Shown here one piece after another: positions 16,107-24,508 of a stretch of 44,513 nt of DNA. Below the pieces are notes generated by a model. The model ran no database searches. It was given only the letters and a program-made list of their open reading frames with translations, and was not told the DNA's origin. The position numbers and the translations under genes are program-made. The DNA comes from Gemmobacter nectariphilus (GTDB lineage: Bacteria > Pseudomonadota > Alphaproteobacteria > Rhodobacterales > Rhodobacteraceae). Where the stretch lies: assembly GCA_020721445.1 (NCBI GenBank), contig DYMU01000022.1:1-44513 (forward strand), in the 5' to 3' direction. Each line of letters opens with the position of its first letter. The first letter of the stretch is position 1.

Positions 16107-17162
16107 TCATTCCAGCGGTGCCATCGGGGTTTCGGCGGCAACGGCGGCCTGGGTCGCGGCCAGTTCCGGGTCGGAAACCAGACCGTAGGCAGCCAGCGGG
16201 CCGTTCGGGCCAGCCATATCATCCGACACGAAGAACTCGACATACTCTTTCAGGCCGGGGATCACACCGATGTGAGCCTTCTTGACGTAGAAGTACAGCG
16301 GACGCGACACCGGGTACTCGCCCTTGGCAATCGACTCGGTCGACGGAACGATACCGTTCATGGTGGCGACGCGCAGCTTGTCGGTGTTGTTCTGATAGAA
16401 CGACAGACCGAACACGCCGATGGCGCTCTTGTCGGCGTCGATGCGCGACAGGGTTTCGGTATAGTCGCCGTCGATGTCGACCGACTTGCCGTCGGTGCGC
16501 AGCTTCATGCACTCTTTGTTGGCGGCAGATGCCTTGGCCTTGTCGTCAGCGCCTTCGGCAACGGCAGCAAACAGGGCGTGTGCGCCGGTTTCCTTGCAGC
16601 CTTCGATCAGCACTTTTTCGTCGAACACTTCACGGGTGCCGTGCTTGGTGCCGGGGATGTACATCAGAATGTTCTGATCCGGGAAAGCCGGGTTCACTTC
16701 GTTCCACTTGGCAGCGGTGTTGGCAACCAGAGCGCCATCCTTGGCAACGTTCAGGCCGATCGCACCATAGATGTCAGCCGGGGTGAACGCAAATTCCGGG
16801 CCGTTCACGTCCGATGCGAACACGATGCCATCATAGCCGATGCGGACTTCCATGACTTCGGCAACGCCGTTGGCAGCGCACAGCTCGATGTCGGATTTGG
16901 AAATGCGCGACGACGAGTTGGCGATGTCAACGGTGTTTTCGCCCACGCCTTCGCACAGCTTCTTGCGGCCAGCGCCCGAACCGCCACCTTCAACGACAGG
17001 CGACGGGAAGTCGGTGTTTTCGCCGAACGCTTCCGAAACGATGGTCGCGTAGGGCAGAACGGTCGAGGAACCGGTGATCTGAACCTGATCGCGGGCAGCG
17101 GCTGCGGTGGCCGAAACGGCGATGATCGCCAGGGCCGATGCCGTGATGTGCATGGATTTCAT
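16107..17162 (-). CDS. pstS: Periplasmic phosphate-binding protein
   Basis: PstS captures phosphate in the periplasm for PstCAB. The 351-residue precursor has a Sec signal peptide (residues 1-23, cleavage after 'ATAAAA'), the N-terminal phosphate loop 'ITGSSTVLPYA', 'VVEGGGSGAG', and the binding strings 'DIANSSSRI' and 'GTKHGTREVFDE'. It belongs to the long PstS class with a Cys-containing middle. A good ribosome site, TAGGAG, sits 7 bases before ATG. The promoter carries a Pho box, so PhoB control under low phosphate is expected. Confidence 0.95.
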   Translation of the reverse strand: MKSMHITASALAIIAVSATAAAARDQVQITGSSTVLPYATIVSEAFGENTDFPSPVVEGGGSGAGRKKLCEGVGENTVDIANSSSRISKSDIELCAANGVAEVMEVRIGYDGIVFASDVNGPEFAFTPADIYGAIGLNVAKDGALVANTAAKWNEVNPAFPDQNILMYIPGTKHGTREVFDEKVLIEGCKETGAHALFAAVAEGADDKAKASAANKECMKLRTDGKSVDIDGDYTETLSRIDADKSAIGVFGLSFYQNNTDKLRVATMNGIVPSTESIAKGEYPVSRPLYFYVKKAHIGVIPGLKEYVEFFVSDDMAGPNGPLAAYGLVSDPELAATQAAVAAETPMAPLE

Positions 17163-17230
17163 GTGACTCTCCTAAGTGTCTCGCGGTCAATCGCGTTGAC
17201 CTCCCCACCGGCTACAGTGGGTGATTAAAC

Positions 17231-17264
17231 GTTCTATTGCGTTTGTGTGAAACTATCGTGACAG
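17231..17264 (-). promoter_or_regulatory. Pho box and -10 of the pst operon
   Basis: On the minus strand CTGTCAC-GATA-GTTTCAC (17264-17247) is a pair of 7-base half-sites 4 bases apart; the PhoB consensus half is CTGTCAT. Ten bases downstream lies TAGAAC (17236-17231), a -10 with 4 of 6 matches, at the spacing expected when PhoB replaces the -35. Confidence 0.75.
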
Positions 17265-17419
17265 AGTATCCGCACGGCAGGTGCCCCGCCGCCCGGGGGG
17301 AAGACTGACCTGATCCTTGCACCATATTGCTTTTCCTAAATAAATATCAGGCCCGGATGGCACAACCTTGCCGGCTGGTTGGGCGCGGCTTTCGGTTCCC
17401 GCGGACCTTCGCCGTCGCG

Positions 17420-17656
17420 TCACAAGGCAAACAGCGACTGGCGCGGCCAGACCTGCTTGTCTTCCCAACGGGCGGCAAAACGATTATCAAGACGAAACAA
17501 GGCGCCTGCCTTGGCCGCAGCCCGGCGCGCGGAATCACCGATTCTGGTTCGGACGATGGCCCCGCCGACGCGCCTGAACAGGCGCTGGACGGGGCCGAAG
17601 CGGCCTGCTTTTAGCAAGGGCGCGGATCGGGAACCAGCCTGTTCTTCGCAGTTCAC
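17420..17656 (-). CDS. Doubtful small basic protein between pstS and phnD
   Basis: An open frame of up to 78 codons from a GTG at 17656. The middle has codon use like real genes here (runs of third-position G/C) and a basic, amphipathic translation containing 'RLFRRVGGAIVRTRIGDSA'. There is no convincing ribosome site and no family I recognise. It could be a short host-specific gene or the relic of a longer one. I would not rely on it without homologues. Confidence 0.25.
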   Translation of the reverse strand: MNCEEQAGSRSAPLLKAGRFGPVQRLFRRVGGAIVRTRIGDSARRAAAKAGALFRLDNRFAARWEDKQVWPRQSLFAL

Positions 17657-17688
17657 TCATGTCTTCGCACGTCAATCACGTTATGATA

Positions 17689-17706
17689 TTGTCACATTAG
17701 TGTCGT
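17689..17706 (+). promoter_or_regulatory. Pho box of the phn operon
   Basis: TTGTCAC-ATTA-GTGTCGT on the plus strand gives two half-sites 4 bases apart, each 5 of 7 to CTGTCAT. Ten bases downstream TTTTAG (17717-17722) could be a weak -10. The site lies 55 bases before the phnD start and mirrors the pst box. Confidence 0.6.
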
Positions 17707-17761
17707 GTCTTCGTGATTTTAGCGACCTACGTCCTATGGCTTCAAATAGGAGGATCACCCC

Positions 17762-18706
17762 ATGAAATCTCTGCTTCTCTCTGCGGCGGTGCTGGTTCTG
17801 GCGACGGCTGCTCAGGCCGAGTTCAAGCTTGATGCCCGTTACACCGATGCCGACGGCGACCTGATCGCGGATATCCCCAGCGATCCGGCACAACTCGTCG
17901 ATCCCGAGACGCTGATTTTCGCCTATACTCCGGTCGAAGATCCTGCTGTCTATGCCGAAGCCTGGGCCGACTTCATCACCCATATGGAAACCGTCACCGG
18001 CAAGAAGGTGCAGTTCTTCCCGATCGACAGCAACGCCGCCCAGATCGAGGCGATGCGTGCGGGCCGTCTGCACATTTCGGGCTTCAACACCGGGTCGAAC
18101 CCGCTGGCCGTGGCCTGCGCCGGCTTCCGCCCGTTTGCGATGATGGCCGCCAAGGATGGCAGCTTCGGCTATGAGATGGAAATCATCACCCATCCGGGTT
18201 CAGGCATCGAAAAGCCCGAAGACCTGAAGGGCAACAAGCTGGCCTTCACGTCCGAAACCTCGAACTCGGGCTTCAAGGCGCCGTCGGCGCTGCTGGACTC
18301 GGTCTATGGCCTGAAGGCCGGCACGGATTTCGAGCCGGTGTTCTCGGGCAAGCATGACAACTCGATCCTCGGCGTTGCCAACAAGGATTACCCGGCAGCC
18401 GCCATCGCCAACTCGGTGATGACCCGGATGATCGAGCGTGACGTGATCAAGGCCGATCAGGTGATCTCGATCTACAAGTCCGAAACCTTCCCGACCACCG
18501 GCTACGGCGTCGCGCACAACCTGACGCCCGCGTTGCAGGACAAGATCAAGGAAGGCTTCTTCAGCTTCAACTGGGAAGGGTCGTCGCTGGCCGAAGAGTT
18601 CTCGAAGTCGGGCGAAGAGCAGTTCATCCCGATTTCCTTCAAGGACAACTGGTCGGTGATCCGCCAGATCGACGAAGCCACCGGCGTGTCCTACGCCTGC
18701 CAGTGA
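17762..18706 (+). CDS. phnD: Phosphate/phosphonate ABC transporter substrate-binding protein
   Basis: The periplasmic receptor of a PhnCDE-type importer. The 314-residue precursor has a Sec signal (residues 1-19, 'VLATAAQA'), then the PhnD-fold strings '[20 protein letters not shown]', '[21 protein letters not shown]', '[15 protein letters not shown]', '[21 protein letters not shown]' and '[15 protein letters not shown]'. The ribosome site AGGAGG is 8 bases before ATG. The exact ligand (phosphonate, phosphite or phosphate) cannot be told by eye; no C-P lyase or phosphite dehydrogenase gene is in the window. A Pho box upstream argues for phosphorus-starvation control. Confidence 0.9.
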   Translation: MKSLLLSAAVLVLATAAQAEFKLDARYTDADGDLIADIPSDPAQLVDPETLIFAYTPVEDPAVYAEAWADFITHMETVTGKKVQFFPIDSNAAQIEAMRAGRLHISGFNTGSNPLAVACAGFRPFAMMAAKDGSFGYEMEIITHPGSGIEKPEDLKGNKLAFTSETSNSGFKAPSALLDSVYGLKAGTDFEPVFSGKHDNSILGVANKDYPAAAIANSVMTRMIERDVIKADQVISIYKSETFPTTGYGVAHNLTPALQDKIKEGFFSFNWEGSSLAEEFSKSGEEQFIPISFKDNWSVIRQIDEATGVSYACQ

Positions 18707-18721
18707 TCGTCTGACATTTGC

Positions 18722-18751
18722 AAATGCGGGCGGGACCTCCCGCCCGCATTT
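18722..18751 (+). terminator. Stem-loop between phnD and phnC
   Basis: AAATGCGGGCGGGA and TCCCGCCCGCATTT form a 14-base perfect inverted repeat separated by CC, ending in TTT. It lies 15 bases after the phnD stop and 25 before phnC. As in the pst operon, it would favour phnD over the membrane genes by partial termination or mRNA protection. Confidence 0.8.
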
Positions 18752-18776
18752 CGCTTGGCGCCCGAAGGATTTCCGC

Positions 18777-19598
18777 ATGCTGACGCTGACCAACCTGACG
18801 AAAACCTACCGCACCGGGGACAAGGCGCTGGCCGATGTCAGCCTGACCTTTCCCAAGGGGCAGGTTGTCGGCCTGATCGGGCCATCGGGGGCCGGAAAAT
18901 CCACGCTGATCCGCTGTATCAACCGATTGGTTGAACCGACAAGCGGCAAGATCACCCTTTCGGGCACCGAACTGACCGGGCTGCCGCCGCGCGCCTTGCG
19001 CCAGCAGCGCCGCCGGATCGGCATGATCTTTCAGGAATATGCCTTGGTCGAACGGCTGACCGTGATGGAAAACGTGCTGTCGGGGCGCTTGGGCTATGTG
19101 TCGTTCTTGCAAAGCTTCACCCGCCGCTTTCCGCCTGCGGACATCGAACGCGCCTACCGCCTGCTGGATCGTGTGGGTCTGATGGAACAGGCCGACAAGC
19201 GCGCCGATGCACTGTCGGGCGGGCAGCGGCAAAGGGTGGGCATTGCCCGCGCCCTCAGCCAGGAACCGGAACTGCTGCTGGTCGATGAACCCACCGCCAG
19301 CCTTGACCCCAAGACCAGCCGCCAGATCATGCGGCTGTTGATCGAGATTTGTGCCGAACGCAGTCTGCCCGCCATCGTCAACATCCATGACGTGCCCTTG
19401 GCGCAGCAATTCATGCAACGCATCATCGGCCTGCGCGCCGGGCGCGTGGTGTTTGACGGCCCGCCCGAGGCCCTGACCGAAAGCGTGCTGACCACGATCT
19501 ACGGTGCCGAAGACTGGACCGCGATGCGCAAGGACGGTGAAGCCGACCGCGCCGCCGAGGCCGAGGCGGTGGCCCGTCTGGCCGCCCTGACCGCATGA
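18777..19598 (+). CDS. phnC: Phosphonate-type ABC transporter ATP-binding protein
   Basis: PhnC energises the importer. The 273-residue protein has Walker A 'GPSGAGKST' near residue 36, Q-loop '[21 protein letters not shown]' typical of PhnC, signature '[15 protein letters not shown]', Walker B '[16 protein letters not shown]' and H-loop 'VNIHDV'. The C-terminus has a short Ala/Glu-rich tail. It overlaps phnE by 4 bases (ATGA). Confidence 0.94.
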   Translation: MLTLTNLTKTYRTGDKALADVSLTFPKGQVVGLIGPSGAGKSTLIRCINRLVEPTSGKITLSGTELTGLPPRALRQQRRRIGMIFQEYALVERLTVMENVLSGRLGYVSFLQSFTRRFPPADIERAYRLLDRVGLMEQADKRADALSGGQRQRVGIARALSQEPELLLVDEPTASLDPKTSRQIMRLLIEICAERSLPAIVNIHDVPLAQQFMQRIIGLRAGRVVFDGPPEALTESVLTTIYGAEDWTAMRKDGEADRAAEAEAVARLAALTA

Positions 19599-20395
19599 CC
19601 AGCTATCCCACCACATGGCGGCGTCCGCCGCAGATCGTGACCGACCGCCGCTGGCGCATCGCGTTGCTCGTGGCGGTGCTGGCCTATCTGGTGATCGGCC
19701 TTGGCAGCGTCGAGGTGAACTGGGCGCGCATCGTCGAGGGCGGCGAGCGTGGCATGCGCTTTGTCCAAGGCTTCCTGCAACCCGATTTCACCTCGCGCTG
19801 GAAGGATATCTCGAACGGGCTGAACGAAAGCCTTACCATCACGCTGACCTCGACCGTCGTCGGCGTGGCAATCTCCATTCCCATCGGCATCGGCGCGGCC
19901 CGCAACCTTGCACCCGCGTGGGTTTACTACATCTGCCGCAGCATCATCGCGCTCAGCCGCGCGCTGCAAGAGGTGATCATCGCGATTTTCCTTGTCGCCA
20001 TGTTCGGCTTTGGCCCGTTCGCCGGCTTTTTGACACTGTCCTTTGCCACCATCGGCTTCATCTCGAAACTGCTGGCCGAGGATATCGAGGATATCGACGA
20101 GGCGCAGGCCGAGGCGATCCGCGCCACCGGGGCAAGCTGGCTGCAACTGGTGCATTACGCCATTCAGCCGCAGGTGATGCCCCGGCTGATCGGCCTGTCG
20201 CTGTATCGGCTGGACATCAACTTTCGCGAAAGCGCGGTGATCGGCATCGTCGGTGCGGGCGGCATTGGCGGCACGCTGAACACGGCGATCGACCGCTATG
20301 AATATGACAGCGCAGGCGCGATCTTGCTGATCATCATCGCCATCGTGATGGTGGCGGAATATTCGTCGTCTTACCTGCGGAAGTTCCTGCAATGA
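19595..20395 (+). CDS. phnE: Phosphonate-type ABC transporter permease PhnE (first copy)
   Basis: A 266-residue membrane subunit. One span near 24-40, a periplasmic stretch, then the permease core '[20 protein letters not shown]', '[23 protein letters not shown]' and the EAA-type loop '[20 protein letters not shown]', followed by '[18 protein letters not shown]'. It overlaps both phnC and the next permease gene by 4 bases. Two different PhnE subunits probably form a heterodimer. Confidence 0.92.
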   Translation: MTSYPTTWRRPPQIVTDRRWRIALLVAVLAYLVIGLGSVEVNWARIVEGGERGMRFVQGFLQPDFTSRWKDISNGLNESLTITLTSTVVGVAISIPIGIGAARNLAPAWVYYICRSIIALSRALQEVIIAIFLVAMFGFGPFAGFLTLSFATIGFISKLLAEDIEDIDEAQAEAIRATGASWLQLVHYAIQPQVMPRLIGLSLYRLDINFRESAVIGIVGAGGIGGTLNTAIDRYEYDSAGAILLIIIAIVMVAEYSSSYLRKFLQ

Positions 20396-21195
20396 CCCGC
20401 TTTCCCGATACCTGGGCTTTCCGCAGCCCGCGCGCCCGGCTGGCCATCTGGTTTGGCTGGCTGTGCCTTGTGGCGCTGTTCGTCTATTGCTGGCAGGTGA
20501 TGACGGCCAATACGATCTGGATGTTCATCTGGGATGCCCCCCGTCAGGCCGCCGACATTGGCGAGCGCATGTTTCCGCCCCGCCTGTCCTATCTGCCCGA
20601 ACTGCTGATCCCGCTGTGGGATACGCTGAACATGGCCACGCTGGGCACGCTTCTGGGGGTTATCCTTGCGGTTCCCATCGCCTTTCTGGCGGCGCGCAAC
20701 ACATCGCCTTCGGTGCTGATCCTGCGGCCGATTGCGCTGTTCATCATCGTGGCCTCGCGCTCGATCAATTCGCTGATCTGGGCACTGCTGCTGGTGGCGA
20801 TCCTCGGGCCGGGGCTGTTGGCGGGGATCATCGCCATCGGCCTGCGGTCCATCGGCTTTATCGGCAAGCTGCTGTATGAGGCGATCGAGGAAACAGACAT
20901 CCGCCAGATCGAGGCCGTCACAGCGACAGGGGCCTGCCCGGCGCAGGTGCTGAACTATGGCATCATCCCGCAAATCCTGCCCGCGTTCTGGGGGATCACC
21001 GTGTTCCGCTGGGACATCAACATCCGCGAAAGTGCCATCCTTGGCCTTGTCGGCGCGGGCGGGCTGGGGTTGAAACTGCAAGCCTCGCTGAACGTGCTGG
21101 CCTGGCCGCAGGTGACGATGATCCTTGTCGTCATTCTGGCCACCGTTGTCTTGTCCGAGTGGATATCGGCCAAGGTGCGCCAAGCGATCATCTGA
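20392..21195 (+). CDS. phnE: Phosphonate-type ABC transporter permease PhnE (second copy)
   Basis: A 267-residue paralogue of the previous gene: 'WDTLNMATLGTLLGVILAVP', 'IVASRSINSLIWALLLVAILGPG', EAA loop 'IEAVTATGACPAQVLNYGII' and 'RESAILGLVGAGGLGLKL'. It is the last gene of phnDCEE and faces the convergent CDF gene 97 bases away. Complete and of normal length. Confidence 0.92.
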   Translation: MTRFPDTWAFRSPRARLAIWFGWLCLVALFVYCWQVMTANTIWMFIWDAPRQAADIGERMFPPRLSYLPELLIPLWDTLNMATLGTLLGVILAVPIAFLAARNTSPSVLILRPIALFIIVASRSINSLIWALLLVAILGPGLLAGIIAIGLRSIGFIGKLLYEAIEETDIRQIEAVTATGACPAQVLNYGIIPQILPAFWGITVFRWDINIRESAILGLVGAGGLGLKLQASLNVLAWPQVTMILVVILATVVLSEWISAKVRQAII

Positions 21196-21197
21196 CC

Positions 21198-21213
21198 TTG
21201 CAGGCCCCTGCAA
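21198..21213. terminator. Small stem-loop after the phn operon
   Basis: TTGCAGG-CC-CCTGCAA begins 2 bases after the phnE stop codon. The 7-base-pair stem has no T tract. It is a possible weak terminator between the convergent phn and ars-linked operons. Confidence 0.35.
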
Positions 21214-21292
21214 TCCGACATTTCCTGGACCCAAGGAAGCTCTGTTCCCTGACCGCCTGCCAGGGCGCGCGGCCTTCAGCTCGCCCTGCCCG

Positions 21293-22198
21293 TCACATCG
21301 CCATGCACGCATCAGCCCGTTCGCAGGGCGTACGCTCCAGTTGCACGGTGACATGGCCAATCCCGAAGTCATGGTCCAACTCGTCTGTCACATGGTCGAT
21401 GAAGGCATCCGGGTCGGCGCCGTCCCAGACAATATGCACAGCCAGCGCGGTGCGGGTGGTGGACAGCGCCCAGATGTGCAGATCGTGCACGTTGCTCACG
21501 CCGTCTTGCGCGCCCAGCCAGTCAGCCACCGCCTGTCGGTCAATCGCGTCTGGTACCCCGTCCAGTTCCAGCCGCAGCGCATCGCGCAACAGGCCCCAGG
21601 CCGTCCAGGCGATCAGCACGCTGACCGCGATAGCCACGGCTGGGTCAAGCCATTGCCAGCCGGTCAGCATGATGCCCGCCGCCGCCAGCACGACCGCGCC
21701 AGACACCGCCGCATCTGCCGCCATGTGCAGATAGGCGCCCTTGGCGTTCAGGTCGTCCTTTTTGGATGCCATGAACAACAGCGCCGATCCGGTGTTCACC
21801 CCGATGCCGACCAGCGCCACCAGAAGGATCGTCAGCCCCGGCACTTCGACCACGGATTGAAACCGCTGCGCTGCCTCCCAGACCACCACCACGACACCGA
21901 TCAGGATCGCCATTGCGTTCAGCATGGCGGCCAGAATGGTGGCGCGGCCATAGCCAAAGGTAAAGGCGGCCGTGCCCGCCCGCTTGGCAAGAACCGCCGC
22001 CCCCCAAGCGATCAGCAGCCCTGCGACATCGGTCAGGTTATGCCCGGCATCGGCCAAAAGCGCCAGCGAGCCGGTCAGGAACCCGGCCGTTGCCTCGACA
22101 ATGACGTAAGAGGTGTTCAACCCCACCGCCCAGCGAAAGGCCGGGCCAAGATCGGCGGGTGGTTTGTGGGCGTGGGCGTGGGCGTGATCATGGGCCAT
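21293..22198 (-). CDS. Cation diffusion facilitator metal exporter (ZitB/CzcD type)
   Basis: A 301-residue inner-membrane exporter that swaps cytoplasmic Zn2+ or a similar divalent cation for protons. The His-rich start 'MAHDHAHAHAH' is a metal-capture tail. There are six spans, with the transport-site residues in 'LLADAGHNLTD' (His53, Asp57) and 'HMAADAAVSG', and a C-terminal ferredoxin-like domain with 'VHDLHIWALSTTRTALAVHI'. The start at 22198 was chosen for this His-rich start; the frame upstream lies in the OsmC gene. It is the last gene of the ArsR-headed series, 4 bases after the OsmC stop. Confidence 0.92.
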   Translation of the reverse strand: MAHDHAHAHAHKPPADLGPAFRWAVGLNTSYVIVEATAGFLTGSLALLADAGHNLTDVAGLLIAWGAAVLAKRAGTAAFTFGYGRATILAAMLNAMAILIGVVVVVWEAAQRFQSVVEVPGLTILLVALVGIGVNTGSALLFMASKKDDLNAKGAYLHMAADAAVSGAVVLAAAGIMLTGWQWLDPAVAIAVSVLIAWTAWGLLRDALRLELDGVPDAIDRQAVADWLGAQDGVSNVHDLHIWALSTTRTALAVHIVWDGADPDAFIDHVTDELDHDFGIGHVTVQLERTPCERADACMAM

Positions 22199-22202
22199 GG
22201 GG

Positions 22203-22607
22203 TCAATCTTTCCGCCGGATGGTGCCGACCAATTCGGTGGCACCCGCCAAGGTGTTGTAGATGGTGCCATATTTTTGCAGGTTCTTATGTAGCAGCGCCA
22301 GGCGCGCATCAGACTCGTCAGTCTCCACCACGATGTCATAGGCGATGCGGATCATCTTCGGCGGGCTGTCCTGCCGCACCCCGTGCAGGGAAACCTCGAT
22401 GCCGCGCAGATCGAATTGCAGCATCGGGATTACCCGCTCGGTCCCCTTCAGGATGCAGGCGGCCAGACTGGCCAGCAGCATCTCGGCCGGGTTGAAGGCA
22501 TCCGCCCGCCCGGCCATGTCGGTGTCCAGCACGATCCGCGCATCCTTGGTCATCGCCGCCGACCCGTGGCTGTCGATGCGGCGGGCCGAGACGTGGTATT
22601 CCAGCAT
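22203..22607 (-). CDS. OsmC-family protein
   Basis: OsmC/YhfA proteins are dimeric thiol enzymes that reduce organic hydroperoxides or act on persulfides. This 134-residue member has the redox Cys in 'LLASLAACILKGTERVIPM' (Cys51); the second Cys of the classical OsmC/Ohr pair is not present, which is closer to the YhfA type. The start at 22607 has a good ribosome site (AAAGGAG). It lies between the TSUP permease and CDF genes and is probably co-transcribed with both. Confidence 0.85.
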   Translation of the reverse strand: MLEYHVSARRIDSHGSAAMTKDARIVLDTDMAGRADAFNPAEMLLASLAACILKGTERVIPMLQFDLRGIEVSLHGVRQDSPPKMIRIAYDIVVETDESDARLALLHKNLQKYGTIYNTLAGATELVGTIRRKD

Positions 22608-22618
22608 GGTCGCTCCTT

Positions 22619-23362
22619 TCAGGCCCAAAGGCCCCAGATCATCTTTGCCGCCAACATCAGCAGAAATGCGGCGATCAGTTTCTTGACATGGGCGGCACTC
22701 AGGCCGCGATGCAGGATCGTGGCCCCGAGAACCCCGCCAAGGGTGGCGGCAACCCCGACAACCGCCAGCAGCGGCCAATCCATCGGTGTGAACGACAGAT
22801 AGGTCAGAAACGCCCCCGCCGTGGAAAACGGAATGACAAAGCCGATGGCGCGGGCCGCCTTCTTGGCATCGTAGCCCAAAAGGATCAGCGCCGGCATCAG
22901 CAAGGCGCCGCCGCCCACGCCCAACATCCCCGACAGCGCGCCGACACCGCCGCCGATGGCCAGCAGGGGCCATGCGCTGTCATTGTGCAGCAGCGTCGGG
23001 CGGCGTGGGATCAAAAGCAGTGTAGCGGCCACAATCAGGAAAACCGTCAAGATCGCTTCCAGCACCCCGTGGGGCACGAACTGGCTGAACCAGGCCCCGA
23101 CCGGCGTTGCGACAAGCACGGCCAGCACCAGCGGCACGGCAAACCGCACCTCCAGCACCCCATGCCGGAAATGCGTGACCGAAGCGGCGGCGGTTGCAGC
23201 GGTGTTGACAAACAGCCCCAGCGCACGGGCCAGATCAAAAGGCAGCCCCGCCATCGACAGGCTGGGCACCAGCGCAATGGCCGATCCGACACCCCCCATC
23301 GAAAACAGCGTGGACAGCGCCAGCGTCAGGGCGAAATACAGGCTGTAATCGGCAAGGGTCAT
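22619..23362 (-). CDS. TSUP-family membrane permease (TauE/SafE type)
   Basis: A 247-residue polytopic protein with the duplicated TSUP signature: 'GGVGSAIALVPSLSMAGLP' near residue 25 and 'GGGVGALSGMLGVGGGALLMPAL' near 138. TauE/SafE proteins move sulfite, sulfoacetate, thiosulfate or other small sulfur anions. The ATG at 23362 shares a base with the stop of the small upstream gene (TGATG), so translation is coupled; an overlapping GTG at 23365 is possible. In this operon a sulfur-compound role fits the rhodanese and thioredoxin-like neighbours. Confidence 0.88.
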   Translation of the reverse strand: MTLADYSLYFALTLALSTLFSMGGVGSAIALVPSLSMAGLPFDLARALGLFVNTAATAAASVTHFRHGVLEVRFAVPLVLAVLVATPVGAWFSQFVPHGVLEAILTVFLIVAATLLLIPRRPTLLHNDSAWPLLAIGGGVGALSGMLGVGGGALLMPALILLGYDAKKAARAIGFVIPFSTAGAFLTYLSFTPMDWPLLAVVGVAATLGGVLGATILHRGLSAAHVKKLIAAFLLMLAAKMIWGLWA

Positions 23363-23538
23363 CACTGATTGGCCCTGTCATCGCGCGCGCTGTCACTGCG
23401 CCGCCCGTCAACCAGCATCAGCATCCCGGCAGTGAAATGGCGCGAGCGATATCCGTTCAGCGTCAGATAAAGCCGCACGATCTGGGCCCGCGCATCATGA
23501 TCAAAGGCCCGCGGGTCGTTGTCGAAATCATGGCGCAT
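23362..23538 (-). CDS. 58-residue protein coupled to the TSUP gene
   Basis: ATG at 23538 preceded 6 bases upstream by a perfect AGGAGG ribosome site; the stop overlaps the TSUP start as TGATG. The translation begins MRHDFDNDPRAFDHDARAQI and continues with a conserved-looking 'VRLYLTLNGYRSRHFTAGM' before a hydrophilic tail. It has no signal peptide or metal-site motif beyond three His. I do not recognise the family. Its ribosome site and tight coupling make it a real gene even though it is short. Confidence 0.7.
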   Translation of the reverse strand: MRHDFDNDPRAFDHDARAQIVRLYLTLNGYRSRHFTAGMLMLVDGRRSDSARDDRANQ

Positions 23539-23577
23539 CAGCGCCTCCTGTTCTGGCCGTGCTGCTGCGCCCGGCGC

Positions 23578-24486
23578 TTATTCGAACTCCATCTGCACGA
23601 AGGCCACTTCGGCATTCTTGCGCGACAGGCTGTCGAACTGTTCAAGCCCGGCAAAGGCCGACTGGTCCACGCCGGCCGCCCCGGACAAATCGCCGCCGGT
23701 TTCGATCAGGGCCGCGATCTGCGCCAGCAGGTTCATCAGATAGTCATAGGTGTCGGCGCGGGCGCGGTCCATCGTGGTGGCGTGGCCGTGGCCGGGCACG
23801 ACATGGCTGGCCCCGGTGGCCGCCATCGCCTCGAACGCCGCGGGCCAGTCGGTGATCGACGATTGCTCGCCCACCCCCAGAATCCGTTCGACATAGACGA
23901 TGTCACCGGTGAACACCGTGTCCTTTTGCGGCACGAACACGAAGCTGTCGCCCGGCGTATGCGCCGGCCCCGGATGGGTGATCTGAAAGCTGATCGCGCC
24001 CAGATCAAAGGCATGGTTGTCCGTAAAGGTCACGTCGGCATAGGCTGGTTCGGTTCCCGCCAACCCCTCGCCCAGAAACTGCGCAAGGCCCATCATCTGC
24101 ATATCGGCACGGGCGTGGTGGTCCTGAACCGCCGCCGCGGACGCGATCACCGTCGCCCCCTGCCCCTGCCAATAGCCGTTGCCCAGCCAACGGTGATCCT
24201 GACCGCCGGTGTTGATGACATATTTCACCGGCTGGTCGGTCAGACTGCGGATCGTGTCATGCAGCATCTCGGCCCCCTTCCACGACCCGCCGGGGTCCAT
24301 CAGCACCGCGCCCGCGTCTGTCACCACCAGCCCGAAGGTGGCGTTGTTGGCAAGGTTGGCGGCATCGCGCTGTTCCTTGGGGCCAACGATGGCCCAGACG
24401 CCGTCGGTGACAGGTTGCACTTCAAGCACTTCGGCAAGGGCCGCAAGTGGCGACAGGGTCAGCAAGGCGGCAAGGACAAAACGCAT
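23578..24486 (-). CDS. Secreted metallo-beta-lactamase-fold protein with an altered metal site
   Basis: A 302-residue protein with a Sec signal peptide (1-18, 'FVLAALLTLSPLAALA') and a metallo-beta-lactamase fold related to the SoxH-type hydrolases. The usual H-x-H-x-D-H metal motif reads 'NTGGQDHRWLGN' at residues 92-103: the first two His are Gly94 and Gln96, while Asp97 and His98 remain. Later ligands are present: 'PAHTPGD' (His176), 'FTGD' (Asp195) and 'VPGHGH' (His233). So one of the two metal positions is probably lost. It may be a mononuclear enzyme or a binding protein. The start at 24486 was chosen for the signal peptide. The substrate is unknown; the operon suggests sulfur or arsenic chemistry. 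Confidence 0.8.
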   Translation of the reverse strand: MRFVLAALLTLSPLAALAEVLEVQPVTDGVWAIVGPKEQRDAANLANNATFGLVVTDAGAVLMDPGGSWKGAEMLHDTIRSLTDQPVKYVINTGGQDHRWLGNGYWQGQGATVIASAAAVQDHHARADMQMMGLAQFLGEGLAGTEPAYADVTFTDNHAFDLGAISFQITHPGPAHTPGDSFVFVPQKDTVFTGDIVYVERILGVGEQSSITDWPAAFEAMAATGASHVVPGHGHATTMDRARADTYDYLMNLLAQIAALIETGGDLSGAAGVDQSAFAGLEQFDSLSRKNAEVAFVQMEFE

Positions 24487-24508
24487 GGGATGCCTTTCAA
24501 GGACGGGT

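Larger units (their letters stand above)
17163..17761. other. Divergent control region between pstS and phnD
   Basis: This 600-base region serves two outward-facing phosphorus operons. It holds a Pho-box-like site on each side (17247-17264 and 17689-17706). Between them is a doubtful small minus-strand open frame (17420-17656). The AT-rich stretch at 17325-17345 has no identified role. Confidence 0.7.
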
